From NCBI GenBank assembly GCA_023055505.1, contig JALIRH010000008.1, forward strand, positions 1,240,001 through 1,304,000: 64,000 bases of DNA, in the 5' to 3' direction. Origin of the DNA: Callipepla californica brunnescens. Its lineage: Eukaryota; Chordata; Aves; Galliformes; Odontophoridae. The translations under genes and the position numbers were made by a program. The notes below the pieces were generated by a model, which saw only the letters and a list, made by a program, of their open reading frames with translations, was not told where the DNA came from and searched no databases. How positions within the stretch are numbered: the stretch's first letter is position 1; each line of letters opens with the position of its first letter. Shown here in pieces: positions 24,071 to 35,986 of this stretch.

Positions 24071-24667
24071 TGATAGAAAACTGAACAAGGGCAGCTGGGG
24101 CCACAGAGTGGAAACTGTGGGTCTGATGCTTTTATATAATGCCAACTCCAGACCATGTTACCATCCTAGCTTATACTCAAGTACTTGAACACTTACGTGA
24201 AAACCTTTCCTCTCTGGAATTAGGTTATTGTCTATGTAACATTACATTCCATGGCTTTTGCTTTTTGTCATTTGCAGAACCTTTAGGTGAGCTCTCAACA
24301 ACTGTGAAAGCAGTGTCTGTACTTAAGGTTTATTGCTGTGTTGGCTGGAGGTTTCTACTAGAAGTTGTCAGAGAAATATTGCTAATAATAGAGTTTTGAA
24401 TTTATACTGGACAAAGCTGTTTACTGTCTTTGGAAAATATCTGTAAGCTGTGGGAACAGGATTCACTTCTGTGAGAGCTAAGATTCGTAGAAACCTTGAT
24501 CCCTTTATAGCCCAGGTGCTTTGGAATATAATGGTTGTGTGATGAAGCATCAGATTTATACAGATACCTGTAAATAAAGAGCATAATTAATAATGTGTAT
24601 GGAGGGGACGGGCCAAGGGGCATCACAGATTTGAGTATGTACCTAACTGAGGTGCCTGTGAAACAAG
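24071..24667. other. Non-coding stretch after the gag relic
   Basis: No pol-like coding sequence was recognised downstream of the gag fragment. Nothing else was seen. Confidence 0.45.
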
Positions 24668-25540
24668 ATCACAGAACCATGGGATCACAGAATTATTTGA
24701 GTCGGAAGGGACCCTTAAAGCCATCTAGTCCAACCCCTGTGGAATGAACAGGAGCATCTGCAGCTGGATCAGGAGCTCACAGTCCATCCAGCCTGACCTG
24801 GAATGCCTCCAAGGATGGGGCATCCACCACATCTCCGGGCAACCTGTGCCAATATCTCGCTGCCTTTATTATAAAAAACTTTTTCCCTCTATCTACCTAA
24901 ATCTCCCCTCTTCTAATCTGAAACCATTTCCTCTTTTTCTGTCACCACAGACCCTGCTAAAGAGTCTGTCCCCTTCTTTCCTGTAGCTCCCCTTTAGATA
25001 CTGACAGGCTGCTCTGAGGTCACCTTGCAGCCTTCTTTCCTCCATGCTGCACAGCCCCAGCTCTTTCAGCCTGTCCTCATGGGAGAGGTGATCCATCCCT
25101 GGGGTCATTTTTGTGGCCCTCCTCTGGATGCACTCCAACAGATCTGTGATTCTCCTCTATTGAGGATAGCACATCTGGACGCAGTGCTCCAGGTGAGGTA
25201 TCACAGTGCAGAGCTGTGGTGTAGGATCCCCTCCCTGACCTGCTGGCCATGCTTCTTTTGGTGCAGCCCAGGATACAGTTGGCTTTCTGGGCTGTGAGGG
25301 CACATTACTGGCTCATGTCCAGCTGCCATCCAGCAGTACCCCCAGGTCCTTTTCATCACGGATGTACTCCATCCTTACCTGGTGTAGGGAACCTGCTTTG
25401 GAAGGGGGCTGGACTCTGTGATCTCTTGATGTCCCTTCCAATCCCTATGATTCTATGATTCTATGATTCTTACATCCTCCCACATGTACTGATAGTGGAA
25501 GTTGCCACTACCCAGGTGCAAGACCTTGCAACTTTTTCTA
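24668..25540 (-). mobile_element. CR1 LINE, antisense, interrupted by a second CR1
   Basis: It starts with the reverse tail (atcacagaat) and runs through the 3' UTR and the ORF2 C-terminus (frame 25138-24893: HEDRLKELGLCSMEERRLQGD). After an interruption at about 25379-25470 it resumes with the 'acccaggtgcaagaccttgc' block. It is the longest CR1 copy in the window. Confidence 0.9.
25379..25470 (+). mobile_element. Short CR1 3' end nested inside an antisense CR1
   Basis: It has the 'ggaacctgctttggaagg' block, the 'gtcccttccaatccc' block and the tail 'tatgattctatgattctatg'. CTTAC occurs at 25374-25378 and again at 25469-25473, a possible 5-bp target duplication. The tail itself could supply part of that match. 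Confidence 0.88.
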
Positions 25541-27559
25541 GTCATAGAAGTCCTGTTGCAACGTATTGTCTGTACACAGTATTCTGCTCTACTTTACTTT
25601 AAGCAGAAGACAGGAGAATCTGTTCCTTCCTCTCTCTCTCTTTTTTTTTTTTTTTTTTTTTTTGGTCTTTTTTATTAAAAATGGTGTGATTTCAACCAGG
25701 TCTTTGATTCTGACGGCCACTCTTTACTTGGTTTCTCTCTGGCAGCTAAGTGGGAATAGCCATTTGTGTAATATAATCACAGGGTTGGGAAGAAAGTGAT
25801 AATGCTTCTAAAGGAAACTTTATGGAGCCAGATCTCAAGATCGGACAATTGTTTGCAAAAGTGAAAATAAGAGAAGCCAAAGCACAGTCTGTGTGGAATT
25901 GAGCACTTTTTGAACAAACTGATCATCAGAGGGTTGCAGAGATACCTGAGGTATTCCGTCTCTATCCTAAGAGGAGATAAGGTTTGTGTATGGTTTTAAG
26001 AGGTATGTCACTGCACTGCTTGTTTTGTTATTACTGAGTTCCATGCTGTGAGCCAAACAGACAAGCTGCATCCCCTCACAGCTGTCCTGTCTTCCCCAAG
26101 GCAATTGTCTGTCGTAAGCTTCTATATTGTAATTAAATGTTTAGACCTGGCTTGAACAATTGAATATTGTACCTCTAACATGGCCATAATATATTAAGGC
26201 CTGTTGTTAGTCCTGCTCCTGGCAGGTAATGTAAAAAATACTGAGGTTTAAAATGTCTGATGTACGTTGCGTAGTCAGCACTGAAACAAGTGAAAAGGCT
26301 GACTGCAGAAAAATGAGCTGGACTGAGAAGTGTTCTGACCCAGAGCAGTGCCGGCCAGGATCTTCGCAGACTTCAACATGTATGATTTGCATCTTTTTGT
26401 TTCACTTGAACCTTGTGGTTAAGAACAGTGTTGAGGTGTGCTTTGTTAACTGCAGCTTTTCGGATGTTCATGAGGTCTGTGTGCCATTTTTCTTGAAATG
26501 ACCTTAAAATAGCATCAAATGTGACACAAATTTCAAGGCTTTTTTTTTTTTTTTGGCCCAGTGACAATTCTGAGTCAGTGCTGTGCTAAGTAAAACCACC
26601 AGGTAGGAGGCTGTAGCTACTGTATTCCTGATTCTTCAGGGCTGAAAGCAGGCTTTGGGCTTGAACAACACATCTCCATGGTTGAACTGCTAAGCTTCCA
26701 AGTCTTTCTATGAGTTCAGGTTAGATTAAGTAAGGCACTGTGGGATGGACTGAGTAGCTGGAAGTCGATTGCCTCTGGCTATGTGTTCCCTAGCACTTGG
26801 AGTGGCCACATCCCCAGGTAGGTATGCAGGGCATCTGCGAGCCTAGGAACAAGTGAAGAACCTTGGTGTGACAGCAGCCAGCCCTGCCTTTTGCTCACAG
26901 ATTTACTGCACTGGATTTTCTTCTGAAAGACCTTCTCCTCTTTTCTACATGTTGTCAAGTTGGAGAGATTGAGTGGGATGAGTTACTGCAATTTGTCTCA
27001 CCTACTCCTGTCCTATCCCTAGCCTTACAATACTAAAAATCAAATCCTTGCCTCTGAGCTAATGAGTGACATGGTCATCAAGATAACACAATTTCTGTTC
27101 AGTTTCTATTCTTTCTATAAGAACCAACCAATCAGCCAAACCCCAGAAAAGCTAGTACTTCATTGGTAAACTTTAGGGAAACCAAAATAAACGCTGACAT
27201 TTTGCAGTGAAATCCTTTGTAGACTAAGAAGTGGGGTGGTTCTTCCAGTCTTACCTCATATGTTATGCTTTCTATACTTCTCTCTTCAATCTCTTCATTC
27301 TTGGGTCTTATCTGAGCTCTACAACTAATATATTACCTAGATTTGCAGGGCAGCCCAGGTTACTCATAGGTCTGAATTGCTAAAGGAGTTCTTTGCTAAT
27401 GACTGCTCCTCCTTGTCACCTCAGCATTACAGTGACATATTCCTCTGGGCCTGAGTTCCACAGTAAAGTAAGCCAATAATCATCTGCAAGTCAGTAATTA
27501 TTGAGTAAGAGGGCTACGAGGAGACAGAAGGGGCTGTCTCATCTGTCTTTCCACTGCAG
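25541..27559. other. Non-coding stretch
   Basis: Contains (CT)n followed by poly-T at about 25637-25664 and a poly-T at about 26541. Only unsupported short ORFs otherwise. Confidence 0.45.
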
Positions 27560-28000
27560 ACCAGCTCTACCAATGTCATTCCTGTCAGATGGGTATCTAA
27601 TCTGTACTTAAAGACTGAAAGTGATGGCTTCTCCATACTAGCCCTTAGACAATCCATCCCCAGCTGTCATTAGCCATACTTTTGTCTCGTTCTAACTTCT
27701 ATCTAACAAGAACCTACTCTACTTGCCTTAAAGTCCCTTAAGTCTTGTTTTATCCTTGTTTTATCTATTTGAAGAGATCATAACATTATAGCAGCAGTTA
27801 AAGTCTTTTTACATTGAATTCTTTCTTAGATTAGCACTATTCTTTCAATCTTTCCCCATAGTTTATTCACCTTGGTACATTCTTGTTCTTTTGGGTATTG
27901 CCAGTTGCTTCAAATATCTTGATGTAGGTTACACATCAGTCTTCCTTGAACCACTCCAGCTGATGCCTTTCCCATGCCAAATCCAAGTTTCTCATGCTAC
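27560..28000 (-). mobile_element. Old CR1/L3-like LINE fragment, antisense
   Basis: Diverged, but the order of blocks fits antisense CR1. A 3' region ('agactgaaagtgatggcttc') comes first, then the Leu-rich ORF2 end, then near 27920-27970 the degraded 'tccttgaaccactccagctg' block. Strongly decayed. Confidence 0.5.
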
Positions 28001-29999
28001 TGTAACTTCTGTATCTGTTATTTAGCCATGTGTGCTGTTGGGAATGTCAGAAAATCCCTTGAAGCTGCTGACATGAATGAGGCAGGAGTATTGTGGGAAA
28101 AGCTCAGTTGGTAGTTAGACTAATTCACCAACGTAGTGAATGAGTATGAATGATTTCAGTCAAATCGTGTGACATCATCAAATTAATTCATTGGTGGCAC
28201 AAAAGGTTCCTAAGGATAGGCAGAATCTCGCAGGATGTTGTGAGAAGGGCATTTTGGTCATACAGAATCATATATCCCTTGTGGGTCTTGAAGTATAAGG
28301 CAGGGCCTTAGTTCACCTTGTGAATCAGGAGTCATGGTTTCAGGAGTCAGGATTTCATTCTCCTCTGCCCAGTCACTTAAACCTGTATTTACAGCATAGC
28401 TCTGAGGTAGGGAGGTGTTACATGGGTGAAATCAGATACTCATAATCAAAGCAGAAGCAAGGAATTATGTTGCATACTGGCAACTATTCCAAAAAAGACA
28501 CTGGAATCATCTCCTGAGCCCCAGGATCTGAAGAGCTTGTGGCCACAGGTCACAGTGTGCAGTACTCCTCATCTTCAGTCCAGATCTGAAGTCCTGGCAA
28601 GCATTCAGTAACAAAGGCTTGCTACGATCCTCACGGTGTGCCATGTAGACACAGAGAGGGTTTGAGCCTGAGTAGCAGCAGTGCTGTCTGATTACGTTTC
28701 AGCTGCACATCAGGCCTAGAGTTGATGCAGTTCTCTTGCCTCCACTGATGAAGTTTAAAATACCTGTAAACAGCCCTTTTTCCTGTCATGTGGGAAGAGA
28801 AGTGAAAACAGTGAGCAAAAGAACTTTTTTCGAATGGCCCAATTTCATGCATCTGAATCTGCAACTTGCAACAGCCTTGCAAGCTAAGTTTTTGTTAAAG
28901 GTTATTACTTCCTGCAAACTGGCATATTACTTGATCTGTTCTGCCTTTAGGAACTTGAAGAGGAGATTTTTCTCAGCCACTGTGTAGAGAGGAGGAAGGG
29001 AGTGAGAACACAGTTGGTACTGGAAGATCACATGCCCTGAGCTAGGCTTAACCTCCTATAAAGTGAGAGGATGCAAAGTTGTGCTGGATTTGAGTCACTT
29101 CCTGAACTCAGGAGGAAGAGAACCTAAGTCTCATGTCAAAAAATAATCCTTCCCATGCCTCTCATTGGACTGCTAACACTAGGTCTGAGGAGTCTGTTTT
29201 TAAGAGCTGTCTTTGGCTGCAAAGCCTGTAAACTGAGTTTCTGTGCATGTAACATTAGCAAAAGCCCAGAGGACAAGTTATATTCTTCAGGGCAGCCATG
29301 TAAGTGTCAGCTACTAAAGGTCATTAGGGGCTGTTGGCAAGGGGACGTCCTCAGGAGTTTTATGCATATGGAGTGATGTGGACAGGGAGTTAACCTGAAG
29401 GTGAAGGGCAGTGAGAAGAAAAGGAAGAAAAACCTCATTTGACTGTCAAAAGCCAGGCTGACCTTGTTAGCATGTTATTACATAAAGATATCAAGAACAT
29501 GCAGTTAGTGGTGGTAAGTCAGACTGAGATATGTGGAAGAATAATGATTTTATTACTGACATCTCGTGACAGGGTGCAGGTTAAACAGCGTCGTACTGAA
29601 TCTCATTAAACTCATCCCAAGTGATGCAAAGTCACAAATGTGGAGGAAACGTACAGTATTCTCTTTCTTTCTATATACCCTATTTCCACTGATGCCTATC
29701 TTTAATCTGCCTTCTTGAGTCTATTCTTCCTTAGAAAGCAGTTTAGAAACAGCCTGAATATGTGTTAAGTGCATTTCTGTTCTGTCACCCCTGTGAGTCC
29801 CTGGCTGACATACATACATACCTTTTGGTTATGTCTCTATCCTTCCTGCCCTTGAAGTTTTTTTTCTGTTTACATAGTAGCCTGTGTGAGGAGGCCTCAG
29901 CCCTCAGAGAGATATTAGGTTCAACTGAGAAATGAAGAGACAAAAATAATGAACTGAGATGGCTGAATTCCTGGCTCAGCTGCAGATGCCCTTGTATGT
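28001..29999. other. Non-coding stretch
   Basis: No exon, promoter or recognisable repeat was seen by eye. Confidence 0.4.
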
Positions 30000-30150
30000 C
30001 TTGAGAGAGTCGTTTATGAATATGTAAAATGAAGAGAGTACTTCCTCCCTCTCCCTATTTCCCTCCCTTTATCTTACATTATAAACACTTCGAGGTAAAG
30101 GCTCTCATCGTGTTTATCGAACACATAGCACAATTAGTTCATAGGCTTCA
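30000..30150 (+). repeat. Ancient amniote SINE/MIR-like remnant (tentative)
   Basis: The blocks 'atgtaaaatgaagagagtac', 'acattataaacacttcgagg' and 'cacatagcacaattag' follow the order of the old amniote interspersed repeat with a 'tgtaaaatgggaataat ... attgtaaactcttcagggc ... tgtacagcacctagcacaa' signature. The match is partial and was judged by eye. Confidence 0.4.
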
Positions 30151-33100
30151 CAGCATCCAGGAACCCAGCAGCAAAATGCGTCAGAAGAGTGTTTGGGGTA
30201 ATTATATTGCGACTGGCGTGATCTAAAGGAATGATGTGACCACAGAGATAATGGTTCAAAAACAAACAACATAATCAAGAGGGAGATGAAGTGGCTGAGC
30301 ATAATGGGCAATCTGTGATGGCATTTCCATCGCAAGGAGGTCAAGACATACGAGGAGATCAAGAAATGCACTGTCAGACACAACCTTATGTCTCCCAGGG
30401 GTGACTGAGACTCTTTCCATCAAAGTGCTTAAATTAATTAAGCCTGAATAACTATCTGCAGACTGATTTTCTTGATTAAACAAAGAGAATCTGTGGTTCT
30501 CAAAAAGGAATGAGTGACTGGATTAATTTAGAAAACAAACAAGCCATATATCTCAACTCTTTACACCTGACCTCCAACTTCACTGCTTGGACTCTGAATA
30601 GCTGGGCATCAGGGCAACGTCAGCTTGTGTCTTGTGGCTATGGTTGCGCATAAGCCCTTAGAATTTTTTGGACCACACCTTATTTTTAATTAAATCTTTT
30701 ATTCAGTAGCTTTCTTCTTCAGATGAAATTGAATATCTACTGTCTTCCTGCTCCTCAAATTCAGCATTCCTTGTATAATTTCTCAGTTAAAAAAAAAAAA
30801 GAAAGTATGTGCTAAAGCATACTTACAAAAAATGGATTGCAGCAAGTTTATGGAAAGACAGAAGTTAAGGAATACAAGATACACAGCATGCTCTGCCACA
30901 CCAGACTTCTCCTCTTCTAGCTAGAATCTTACAGGTTCCCACTCAGCAAAATATTCATGCATGTCCTTAGATACTCTTGACAGAAAAGTAATTGTGTTCT
31001 GATCATGGAACAAGACCAATATCACTTTCCTTTGGTAGAAAGTTATTAGTACTTGGAGCTGTCCATCTGCATAGCTCAAGAGTTCAGTATGCACCCTGTC
31101 TTTCTGAAAGGAGTTTGGTCTGTACAGAGCTGACTGTTGCTTCTGGCAGACAGCTTAAGGCTCATGTAAGTGCATCTACCTTAGAAAGCAATTAAAAGTA
31201 ATATTATAGAAAAGCAGATGTACATTTGCTTCTGTATCTGTGAAGCAAGAGCTTCCCTGTGACCAAGTAAGTTGCATTTCTGTGTTGGCAGAAACTATTT
31301 TCAGTGAGCTTTAGTTTCCTGTTTCCTGGGAGCTACCCCTCTCTTTGCATTGTATATTCAATGTGACCATAGCAACTTCCGAGATACACTTTTTTCTTCT
31401 GGAGTACTTCCAAGCTTTTCTTGTTTGAAATGCACGGAGGGCGGTACAATATTAAATCGTAAGGCAAGCAAAAAAATATTCCTATCTTCAAGAAAAGGAA
31501 AAAAGTCTAGCAGTGTAGGCTTTCGTGTGTCAGCACTGAAGCACAGCGAAGCAATTCACTCCCTTTCAAATCAGCCAGCAGAGGGAGTATTGAGATGCAA
31601 CGAAAGCAGTTTCGAAGTGCATGGATGCTGCTTGAGTCTTAATTGTTTGCTATTCAGGTTCCAGATTTTATTCACCACATATATATATAAAATGTATAAA
31701 AAAAATGTATTTTTGTATATTAGAACAGTTACAGTATTAATTATTGATGTGGTTTAATATTTTACATTTTGAGAGTGAGCCATTGCTGTTTGTGCTTTTG
31801 CTAAAATCCAGGATTTGTTTCCATGCGAACGAGCTGCCACTTTTGAATGTAGCTGTGAGGATGAATAGACAAATATTTTAATAATACTTGTGTCTGATAC
31901 TGCTACATTGATAAAAATGTACTTCTGCTTCAAACAGCAGTTCTTGTATATTTCTCTTCTGTGTAACCCAGTCAATCTTAGGCTTCTTCAGTGCCTCACC
32001 TCTTCATCTGCTGGGCAGTCTTCTTGTGGCTGAAGCTAAATCTAATGTCTTGTTGGGATCCTTGACCTGCAGAGCAGTGAGACCAGAATGCAGTTTGCAT
32101 TTATTAAAGGGAGTATGTATTTCTCTGCGCACGCTGGGTCTGACCAGGCTGCTCGTTGCAACCTCTAGATGGCACCCAACCTACACACTGTTAGTAGACA
32201 CTACCTTGGCCAACATTATTATTATCTTGGCAGAATTCCTGCTAAGCTGTATGTGGTAGTAGAAGTGTTAATGTCAAAGGAGGGAGGTAATGGTTTTGGC
32301 TTTGAGCTATAGCAATGTTTTCATGTTGGACTGTTTTGCTGAAAGAAATCAGAGAAGCTGTGTGAGGTGCAGCAGGCCACCTGCTTGTGGCACTTTTCTG
32401 CTGACTAAGTCCTGCACGATCCAAGTGTCAGGGAGACATCATGGTGTGGGCAGGTCTACCTCTGGGGCCAGGTGCCTGGGCTGTAATGCAGAAGCACTCA
32501 GAGCAGAAATGCTATGCTGCCACTTGAGCTGACAAGGGGGCAACATGGGCTGTGTTTTTGTCAGCTGCTCTTAGAGTACTTAGGTACTTCACTGATTCTG
32601 TATGTTTCCTTTCACCTTTGGTTGCAACTGCTTCTCTCTCTTGCCTTCATCTGGCACTACCACCTCGAGGAGCTGCCACAGCCTTATGCAATTTCTTGCG
32701 TATTCCTGCTGATTTTGGAATGGCTTAACCATTTGGAGGATTTCCAGTGAAGGCACTAAATACAGCTAGAGCAAGACACTCACGCAGAGGACATCTGCGT
32801 GCTGTTTCCTCCTGTCAGAAGTTGCTGGCGTAGAACTTGCACTACTCATAAATCAACAGAACTGGCTTTGAGTTCTTCTTTTTCAGCAAAAAAGCCACAG
32901 TACTGTTCGGGAACAGTAGCAAGCACACCTATCACTTGCAAAAAAAATGAGATACATTGTTGTATTGACTCTGTATACCGATGGCTCCATATAAAAAAAT
33001 GTGATGGCTTATGGATGAAATATCTTGCAGCAAAAGATGCAAGTGATGCAAATACAGAATCTGGAATCAATAAACAGTTATATATGCAGTCCCCACTAAA

Positions 33101-33728
33101 TAGAACACTTCCTGCTGCTCCCATTGGAGCAAATGTTACGTGGCATCATTGTCAGCCCTCAGTTAGCAGGCAGCATGTTTGGGAGGTATCTTACATTACA
33201 CAAATAGAGATCTTCACGCATTAAAGATACAAGTTCCATCTTTCTTTAGGTGACTTTAAGTTGACGTTGTTACATATGCTGCACTCATCAGTAACTTTAA
33301 TTTCAGCCTGTTTTCTTGTCCTGTTTCAGAGACAGTGAAGGAGAGGCAAGAGAGCTGCAGGCAGGGGCAGCATTGCTTTGGTTTGTCATTCTAAAGCCTT
33401 CTGTTTCAAAGGTACTGTTATGCAGCCATCACTTCCTCTGGACCACCATGATCAAATCAAAACAAAGTTTCAGAGAGAATGAATGCAATTAAAAGACCTA
33501 TTGCAACTCGGAACTCAATTAGCAGTTCTGATGTGGCTTTGATGGAGAGTGCTCCCAGGAGTGAGATTGGTGTTCCCAGGGGAAATATATTTTACTTTTG
33601 GGATTCAACATGTACATTGGAGGTGCACACCTCTATATTACTTTTGGTAGCTCTGCTTTTGACTTGTCAAACCTGGTGAACAGTCCCTTTTTTGTCAGTT
33701 TGAAGTCCATTTCACATGCCTGGCTCAA
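30151..33728. other. Non-coding stretch
   Basis: It includes a short (TA)n near 31681 and a poly-A near 30788. ORFs of 135 and 141 codons at 31350-31757 and 32799-33224 show no domain or flanking splice signals. Nothing else was recognised. Confidence 0.45.
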
Positions 33729-33816
33729 GTTTGGTCTAGGGAGCCTGCTTTGGCAGGGGAGTTGGACTAGATGATCTCTAGAGGTCCCTTCCAAGCCATA
33801 CAATTCTGTGAGTCCA
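33729..33816 (+). mobile_element. CR1 LINE 3' terminal fragment
   Basis: It has the 'agcctgctttggcagggg' block, 'gttggactagatgatctc', 'ggtcccttccaagcc' and a tail beginning attctgtg. About 90 bp. Confidence 0.9.
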
Positions 33817-35986
33817 TGAAGTTGGATGTACTGCTTGAGGCTGAACAGTAGTAATCTGAGATATTCTTATTGTGTATCTGCACAGCTGTTCAGGGAATCA
33901 ATACCATCCTGGCACATAGCAGACTTTGTGTGGCTACTTGGTGGATATTATGAAGCTTCTGACTTTCTCATTATAACTTAATGCAAATTATGATCAGCAT
34001 CTGAGAATCACTACCACATGTCTAGTCATTTCTCAGGATCATGATTGTCTGCGTGGAGGGGACAAAGCTACATCAAAGGAGCTGTCTCCATTCCACAAAC
34101 CCCATCAACATATAAACATTATCAGTCAGGAGAAAAACAAGTTGTATGACAGCTGTTTGGAACAAAGGTCTGGCCTACAAGAGGCACTGAGAATTAAGAG
34201 ACCAATAGACAACGGTGAGGATGGCAGGTGCTCATTGCTGGGCTTGTCCAAGGGTTGATGGCTGATGTTATCAACTGCTGTCCTTCACAACTAGAACTAG
34301 ATTTTTCCCCTCCCACAAGGTTCGGAGGCCTCTGCTTTGATTACATGATTTTTCAAAATACCCATTAAAAAAACAAATAATGAATTTGGAGATGGGGTGG
34401 TCACAGTCTGAATATCTCAACATAGCTGAGTTTGGAATGATAGCTAGACTGTATTTTTATAATTTAATTCATAATCATCCCTGGGGACAGTTGGATGTCT
34501 TCATTATTTTGTTCCTACTTGCCTGAACAGTTTTTATCTTAGTTTATTGCCATCTGTAAATTTGTGCTCAGAACACTGTTGGAGAGGCAGTGCTGTCACT
34601 GCGGAGCAGCTGCTGCGGTACTCACTGCTGGGTGAGCCAACTGCTCACAGTTTGTGCTGCTCACTCATTATGGGAAATGCTGCTTTTTGCTGCCTTGATG
34701 CTGGTTGCCTGATGGCAGTGAGATTTGACATTGTTGAAGGATCTTAGTTACATGTATTGCTGATAGCATATAGTAAAGGACACATTGCTCTACTGATTAC
34801 ATGACTCAGGCTGCAGTTATACTGCACTTTGGTCAGGTTTCTTTGTGTGGTCTATGAAGCACTGAATCCTCCCCTCTCTCCTCCATTCAATTTATTTTTT
34901 CCTTTGTTTGTTAAGAGAAAATACCAGTCTTTTTATCGAGTCTTGACAGAGATGCCTTGAGTGTTCAAAACTGCATGAGAGAAAAAGGGTAAAAGCACTC
35001 TCCTGAAAGGCTCTCAGTGCTGTCAGAGACTTCCCTTCTCTCTCCAGTCTTTTATGTTTCAAATCTATTCTATTTCCTCAGCTTACCACAACTCCCTTTG
35101 GAGGTAACCCTATTTTCCTAATGTTTTCCCTTTCCCAATTTACCCTCTACATTCTGGAGTCTAAAATCGTAAACTCTGTGATATATCCTTTGATACGATT
35201 TGTAATTTGACTTCCTATAAATGTGAGGACTCCGTTCTCTGAGACAAAGCGTCCTGATGGAGGTGACATGTAACTGAGGCCAGGGGACCTTGTGTTCTAA
35301 TTTATGGCTGCTGCTTATTTGTGATTTTGTTTGTTTGTGCCTCAAGCTGACAGATAGAAAATACTATTTTTACCTCAGGAAACTGCATGATTTCGTTGTC
35401 TACTTAAAACACAGGCAATATGCAGGCTTCTTTCTGATGGCTGAAGAACAGAAGATCAGCACTCCTTCAGGATGGGACAAAGATGTTTGTTTCTTAATGC
35501 TGACAGTGTGGTTTTCATCTCTTTGCTCTCAGTAAATGATTGAGATGTGTGTTGATAACATAAGCATGTAATACTCCTGATACAAGCCTTCTAAATGAGA
35601 GCAAATATTTCACCTTTGGTTCAGACTTTGGTATGGGTGGTATTCAGTTATACAGGTGCAAAGCTATTGTGTGTATTCTGTGTATTTTGTTCATTTCTGT
35701 GTAATTTGGACAGTAGCAACTACTTCTCTGGTTTATGGCAGAAACTCTCTCCTCAGATTTGAAGATGGATTTTTAGATCTATTTGCAAGGGATGATTTCC
35801 ATTTCACTGTTTTGAATTAAGGAACATTAAAAAAACAACATAATGAATTTAATACACACTGACACTTTTGGAAGTCATTCTTGATATTTTACTTACTGAT
35901 GGTCCTGAAGTCTTTTTATTTCTTGTTTTTTCTAATTCTCTTTTCTATGAATCACTGATAAATAATTCTTTGCTGTTTATTCATAG
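33817..35986. other. Intron upstream of the giant exon
   Basis: It ends in the acceptor used by the giant exon (TTGCTGTTTATTCATAG). The preceding exon, which must end in phase 0, was not identified anywhere in 1-35986. The first exon may be outside the window. Confidence 0.5.

Noticed and set aside
32799..33224. 141-codon ORF as a gene
   Set aside because: No domain, no splice context and no coding-like composition; ORFs of this length occur by chance in 64 kb.
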